Shown here piece after piece: positions 60,395 through 64,000 of a stretch of 64,000 bases of DNA. This stretch comes from Yersinia entomophaga (GTDB lineage Bacteria > Pseudomonadota > Gammaproteobacteria > Enterobacterales > Enterobacteriaceae). The position numbers and the translations under genes are program-made. The DNA lies in NCBI RefSeq assembly GCF_001656035.1, contig NZ_CP010029.1, positions 73,167-137,166 on the forward strand, given 5' to 3'. A model generated the notes under the pieces. That model was not told where the DNA came from, searched no databases, and saw nothing but the letters and a program-made list of their open reading frames with translations. Each line of letters opens with the position of its first letter. Position 1 is the stretch's first letter.

Positions 60395-61708
60395 GTGGAA
60401 CTTTTTATAAAGAAAATACCAACTCATATATGGGTTGCTTTATCCTCGTGGGTATCTAGAATAATTTCTGCAGCAATTCAACTTTTAAGTATTAGATACT
60501 TGCTAGATATGATGGGCGAAAATGGCTACGCTGCCTTTACTTTACTTGCCGGCCTTGTTGCTTGGGGAACGTTGGCTGACTTTGGCATTGGATATAGTTT
60601 ACAAAATTTTATATCTGAGCAAAGGGCAAATAAGAAAAAATATAATGACTATATATTGACATCAGCATGCTTAATATTGATTGGTATATTGGTTTTGATG
60701 TCAACTTTATGGCCATTAACAAAGTTTTTAGCACCAGCATATTTGCAAGGGTTTGATGTTCATACAATATCTGACAAGCATTTATTGCTATACATCACTC
60801 TTTGTATTTTTATTTTCACCAGTTTTGGTGGGGTTCTATATAAAATATGGTTTGCGGAACAAAGAGGTTGGATTGCTAATGTAATTACTGCATTGTCTTC
60901 TTTGCTAGGCCTTATGCTAATAATTATATTCAGTAAATATAGAGCATCTGCCAGTATATATTTAGCTGTTATTATGTTTTTTGGTCCGGCAGCACTAATA
61001 CCTGTTGTGATATTCATTGCAAGAATTCTCAAAACATTCAAAACTGAATCAATTAAAAAATTTAATTTTAATCTAGTTAATAAAGTATTGAAGAGAGCTT
61101 CCGGTTTTGTGCTTTTTTCTTTTTTAGCTACAATTGTCCTCCAGGCGGATTATATTGTAATGTCTCAAAAATTAGCCGCTAGTGATATTATCATTTACAC
61201 GGTATTAATTAAAGTGTTTGGATTGGTTCTTTTTGTTTATTCTGCATTGTTACAGGCCCTTTGGCCAGTATGTGCCGAATATAGGGTTCAAAATAAATGG
61301 TCTGAGTTAAATTCAATCGTAAGTAAATATATAACATTAGGTGCTATTTTTATCATCGTTTGTAGTATTGGTTTTTATCTATTTAAAATACAAATCATTG
61401 GTCTTATCTCTAAAAAAATAAATACTAATATAGATATTACAACGATAGCTTTATTTTGTGCATATTTCCTTTTGCGGATTTGGTCTGATACATATGCGAT
61501 GCTGCTACAAAGCATGAATTATTTACGGCCATTATGGTATTTGGTACCTGTTCAAGCAATTCTGAGTTTGAGCCTCCAGTGGACTTTAGCATCAGTTTAC
61601 GGGATGAAAGGTATGTTAACTGGATTGATTTTATCTTTTTTATTTACTGTGGTTATATTTCTTCCTGTTTTCTATAAGAGAAAAATAAGAGAACTACAGT
61701 ATGTCTAA
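60395..61708 (+). CDS. wzx: O-antigen flippase Wzx
   Basis: Inner-membrane protein of about 437 residues with 12 hydrophobic segments, of the PST/MATE-type flippase family, expected to move undecaprenyl-linked O-units to the periplasm. The Wzx-like beginning is FIKKIPTHIWVALSSWVSRI. The start is uncertain: a GTG at 60395 gives a typical short N-terminus, while the open frame reaches an ATG at 60275 inside tyv. AT-rich with many ATA/AAA codons. Confidence 0.87.
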   Translation: MELFIKKIPTHIWVALSSWVSRIISAAIQLLSIRYLLDMMGENGYAAFTLLAGLVAWGTLADFGIGYSLQNFISEQRANKKKYNDYILTSACLILIGILVLMSTLWPLTKFLAPAYLQGFDVHTISDKHLLLYITLCIFIFTSFGGVLYKIWFAEQRGWIANVITALSSLLGLMLIIIFSKYRASASIYLAVIMFFGPAALIPVVIFIARILKTFKTESIKKFNFNLVNKVLKRASGFVLFSFLATIVLQADYIVMSQKLAASDIIIYTVLIKVFGLVLFVYSALLQALWPVCAEYRVQNKWSELNSIVSKYITLGAIFIIVCSIGFYLFKIQIIGLISKKINTNIDITTIALFCAYFLLRIWSDTYAMLLQSMNYLRPLWYLVPVQAILSLSLQWTLASVYGMKGMLTGLILSFLFTVVIFLPVFYKRKIRELQYV

Positions 61709-61803
61709 TTTATTTTAAATGGTTGAAAATTTATAAATATATATATTTTAAATCCATTTGAAAAGTTTTCCTGTGTTCTCAAAGAGTGTTTAAAGGATTT
61801 TAG

Positions 61804-62814
61804 ATGAACAGCATTAAGATTTCATTTTGTATTCCAACGTATAACCGCTGCGAGTTATTATCTGAGCTGATCGGTAGTATTATTTCTCAGGCGGAAGATA
61901 GAGATGATATAGAAATCTGTATTTCAGATAATGCATCAACAGATAATACTAATGAAATGATAAGCTCTTGGAGAGAGAAAACACATATCCCAATAATTTA
62001 TAAAAAAAACAGTGAAAATATAGGTCCTGATAAAAACTATTTAGCTTCTGTCGCTTTAGCTTCTGGTGAATATTGTTGGTTGTTTGGCAGCGATGATGTC
62101 TTATCTGATAATTCATTAGAAAAGATGGATGAATATTTAAAAACAAATTGTGAAATATACTTGTGTGATCGTAATGAGTGTGATCTGGCAATGCGGAAAG
62201 TTGCTTATAGGCCTTGGATGACTACCGGCGATGTAATGTATTCCACCGAGAATCATCAAGAACTAATACGATATTTTTCATGTAGCAATTCAATTGGAGC
62301 TGTATTTAGTTTTTTAAGCTCTATTATAGTAAAAAGAAGCTCTTGGGAGAATGTATCCTTTGATGAGTCATTTATTGGTAGCGCATATAGCCATGTTTTT
62401 TATCTATTAGATATCGTGAAGCATGGTGCAAAAATCCAGTATATAAATAAACCATTAGTTGATACTCGACTTGGAAATGATTTCTTTGCCAAAGACGGTG
62501 TAGTGAGAAGAATAGAAATAGACTTTAATGGATATATAAAATTGGCTGAGAAATTCTACCAAAACTACCCTAATGTAAAGTCCGAGTTTTTGGCTATTTT
62601 ACTGAGAGAGCATTCAGTCCTGCATACTAACATATTAACCTCTGTATATGGTGAAAAGGGACAAAGAGACAGAATGAAACATCATTTTAAATACGCTGGC
62701 GCTAATGCATTTTTGGTTGATTTTGTTTATTTTGCTAGGCCTTTATATTTATTTTCTTCAAAGTTAAAACTTGAGTTTCTGTATAAAAAAATTCGTAGAT
62801 TCCTATATAAATGA
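61804..62814 (+). CDS. Glycosyltransferase family 2, WbaV-like (tyvelosyltransferase candidate)
   Basis: GT-A glycosyltransferase of 336 residues. The N-terminal motif is ISFCIPTYNRCELL, with ISDNASTDNT, a YKKNSENIGPDKNYL stretch and the DxD-like FGSDD near residue 97. These closely resemble Salmonella WbaV (RfbV), which adds the abequose/tyvelose branch. In Salmonella group D wbaV also follows wzx. I infer transfer of tyvelose to the backbone sugar; the acceptor cannot be told from sequence. Confidence 0.85.
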   Translation: MNSIKISFCIPTYNRCELLSELIGSIISQAEDRDDIEICISDNASTDNTNEMISSWREKTHIPIIYKKNSENIGPDKNYLASVALASGEYCWLFGSDDVLSDNSLEKMDEYLKTNCEIYLCDRNECDLAMRKVAYRPWMTTGDVMYSTENHQELIRYFSCSNSIGAVFSFLSSIIVKRSSWENVSFDESFIGSAYSHVFYLLDIVKHGAKIQYINKPLVDTRLGNDFFAKDGVVRRIEIDFNGYIKLAEKFYQNYPNVKSEFLAILLREHSVLHTNILTSVYGEKGQRDRMKHHFKYAGANAFLVDFVYFARPLYLFSSKLKLEFLYKKIRRFLYK

Positions 62815-62869
62815 TGTTTTATCGTTTATATATTTTTACAAAGCGCCACTTTTTATTGTGAGAAAAAAA

Positions 62870-64000
62870 ATGTTCGCTGTAAATAAAACTATTACTGTCT
62901 ATGTTTCACTTTATAGCATGTCTTTGTGGATCGCTTTTATCAGCAGTATCGTCACCGGTCAATTTAATGGTGATCTGGTCGGTATAGATGTTGGACTTGA
63001 TAACACTACTCTATTCTATATTGCCCTATTTAATCAGATAATAATATTAGCAGTGCCATTATTATATAAAATAGTGACACATTATAAATTGAGTTTAGGG
63101 GGATACCGATTTAATATAAACATAAATAGATTCTCACTATTTATGTTTATAATAATAACAATGAATTTAGTGTTTTTCTTGACAACTGGTGTTGGTAAGG
63201 TCTTCAGCAAAGAGACTCATCCATTAGCACCTTTATTCGTAATTATAGCACCTAGTGGTATTTTTTATTTTTACTATCTTATTTCTAGAGAAAAAAGTGG
63301 GGTGTTATTTTTTTTGAATGTTTTTTTATATTCATCTCTGGAAATAATGAAAGGATGGACCGGATTTATACTGGTTCTTGCAATTTTTGAGATGTATTTT
63401 TTTATCTTAAGGCACAGGAATTCTAAGTTTTTAAAAATACCATTTCTATTTTCTATATTAATGCCTTTACTTCTATTGATTTTTGGAGGTGCGTTAAATA
63501 AGCATGTTTTTGTTTTAAAAAATGAAATTAGAGGGAATTATGTTAATGCTGATGAATTAAGTTATTTTGATTCTATCAGTTTGTTGAGTAGTAGATTGAC
63601 TAATTTTTCTGTGTCTGCGGGAATGTATTCACGAGTTGAAAGTGTCGTATCCACGGCAAAGGACCAGGGGGAGTTTACTGAGCTTAAAGGCTTTGCACGT
63701 AGACTGTTTCCAGGGGTTATTGAGGATACTGGTTTCAGGACTTTAAGTAATTCCACGATGTTAGCTTTTTTTCCCGATTATGGTGAGCAATCTAACGTCG
63801 ATACTGGTGTATTAATGTATTACTATGTGCTATTTAAAGCTGATCCATATGGTGCAGTATTCTCAATTTTATTATCATTATTTTTACTTGTAAGCCTTGT
63901 CGCTTTTTATCGGGCGATTTCAAATAACCATAATAATATAAATATTTTTATATTTATTATGATATTTTATCTATTTTACACTGCTTCTACTGAGGCTTCT
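62870..64000 (+). CDS. wzy: O-antigen polymerase Wzy (3' end outside window)
   Basis: Open frame from ATG 62870 to the window edge, 377 codons without a stop. It encodes a polytopic membrane protein with at least eight hydrophobic stretches and a large hydrophilic loop at about residues 205-305 (NKHVFVLKNEIRGNY, ESVVSTAKDQGEFTELKG), the layout of Wzy polymerases. It follows wzx and a glycosyltransferase and is very AT-rich. The ribosome binding site is weak (GAG then A-run). Wzy proteins share little sequence, so the call rests on topology and context. Confidence 0.8.
   Translation, partial: MFAVNKTITVYVSLYSMSLWIAFISSIVTGQFNGDLVGIDVGLDNTTLFYIALFNQIIILAVPLLYKIVTHYKLSLGGYRFNININRFSLFMFIIITMNLVFFLTTGVGKVFSKETHPLAPLFVIIAPSGIFYFYYLISREKSGVLFFLNVFLYSSLEIMKGWTGFILVLAIFEMYFFILRHRNSKFLKIPFLFSILMPLLLLIFGGALNKHVFVLKNEIRGNYVNADELSYFDSISLLSSRLTNFSVSAGMYSRVESVVSTAKDQGEFTELKGFARRLFPGVIEDTGFRTLSNSTMLAFFPDYGEQSNVDTGVLMYYYVLFKADPYGAVFSILLSLFLLVSLVAFYRAISNNHNNINIFIFIMIFYLFYTASTEAS

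Noticed and set aside
54001..64000. Possible IS elements or recombinase genes in the O-antigen region
   Set aside because: No transposase-like ORF or terminal inverted repeats were seen within the window.

Overview
The window is a chromosomal segment of a Yersinia-like enterobacterium. Gene order from tig to hemH is the enterobacterial backbone: tig-clpP-clpX-lon-hupB-ppiD, then queC, ybaE, cof, mdlAB, glnK-amtB, tesB, ybaY, ffs, acrRAB, mscK, priC, apt, dnaX, recR, htpG, adk and hemH. The Yersinia call rests on a 67-residue YmoA-like Hha protein beside tomB and on an O-antigen locus placed directly after hemH. The YmoA C-terminus differs from the Y. pestis/Y. enterocolitica form as I remember it, so a species outside the pseudotuberculosis complex is likely. 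This is inference from remembered sequences; no search was run.

Layout: 1-8.4 kb is protein quality control (trigger factor, ClpXP, Lon, HU-beta, PpiD), with a sigma-32 promoter at lon. 8.5-10.2 kb has a ComEA-like helix-hairpin-helix protein and two tandem FadM thioesterase genes, each behind a FadR-like box. 10.3-19.3 kb holds queC, ybaE, cof, a divergent cysteine-desulfhydrase/Lrp-regulator pair and the heterodimeric ABC exporter mdlAB. 19.3-23.7 kb holds glnK-amtB with NtrC and sigma-54 sites, tesB, ybaY, atl and 4.5S RNA. 24.2-25.5 kb holds ymoA-tomB and an unrecognised ORF.

26.0-29.5 kb is a zinc-homeostasis island. A three-component metal ABC importer is preceded by a 48-codon His/Cys-bearing single-TM ORF, whose stop overlaps the ATPase start. 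It faces the zinc-free ribosomal protein genes rpmE2-rpmJ2. A near-perfect Zur box precedes rpmE2 and a weaker Zur-like box precedes the importer. 29.5-38.6 kb holds acrAB/acrR with a perfect operator, a DsrE-like gene and mscK. 38.7-41 kb holds rsmS, priC, ybaN and apt. 41.1-46.3 kb is a complete tricarboxylate uptake system (tctCBA) with its divergent two-component system tctDE, lying between apt and dnaX. dnaX keeps the programmed -1 frameshift site that yields gamma. ybaB-recR, htpG (sigma-32), adk and hemH follow.

54-64 kb is the start of the O-antigen cluster, led by a JUMPstart/ops element (RfaH-type antitermination): ddhD-ddhA-ddhB-ddhC, prt, tyv, wzx, a WbaV-like glycosyltransferase and a truncated wzy. 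Together they encode CDP-paratose and CDP-tyvelose synthesis and export, so the predicted O-unit carries tyvelose. From prt onward the DNA is clearly more AT-rich than the backbone. No insertion sequence, prophage, tRNA, rRNA or CRISPR array was seen.
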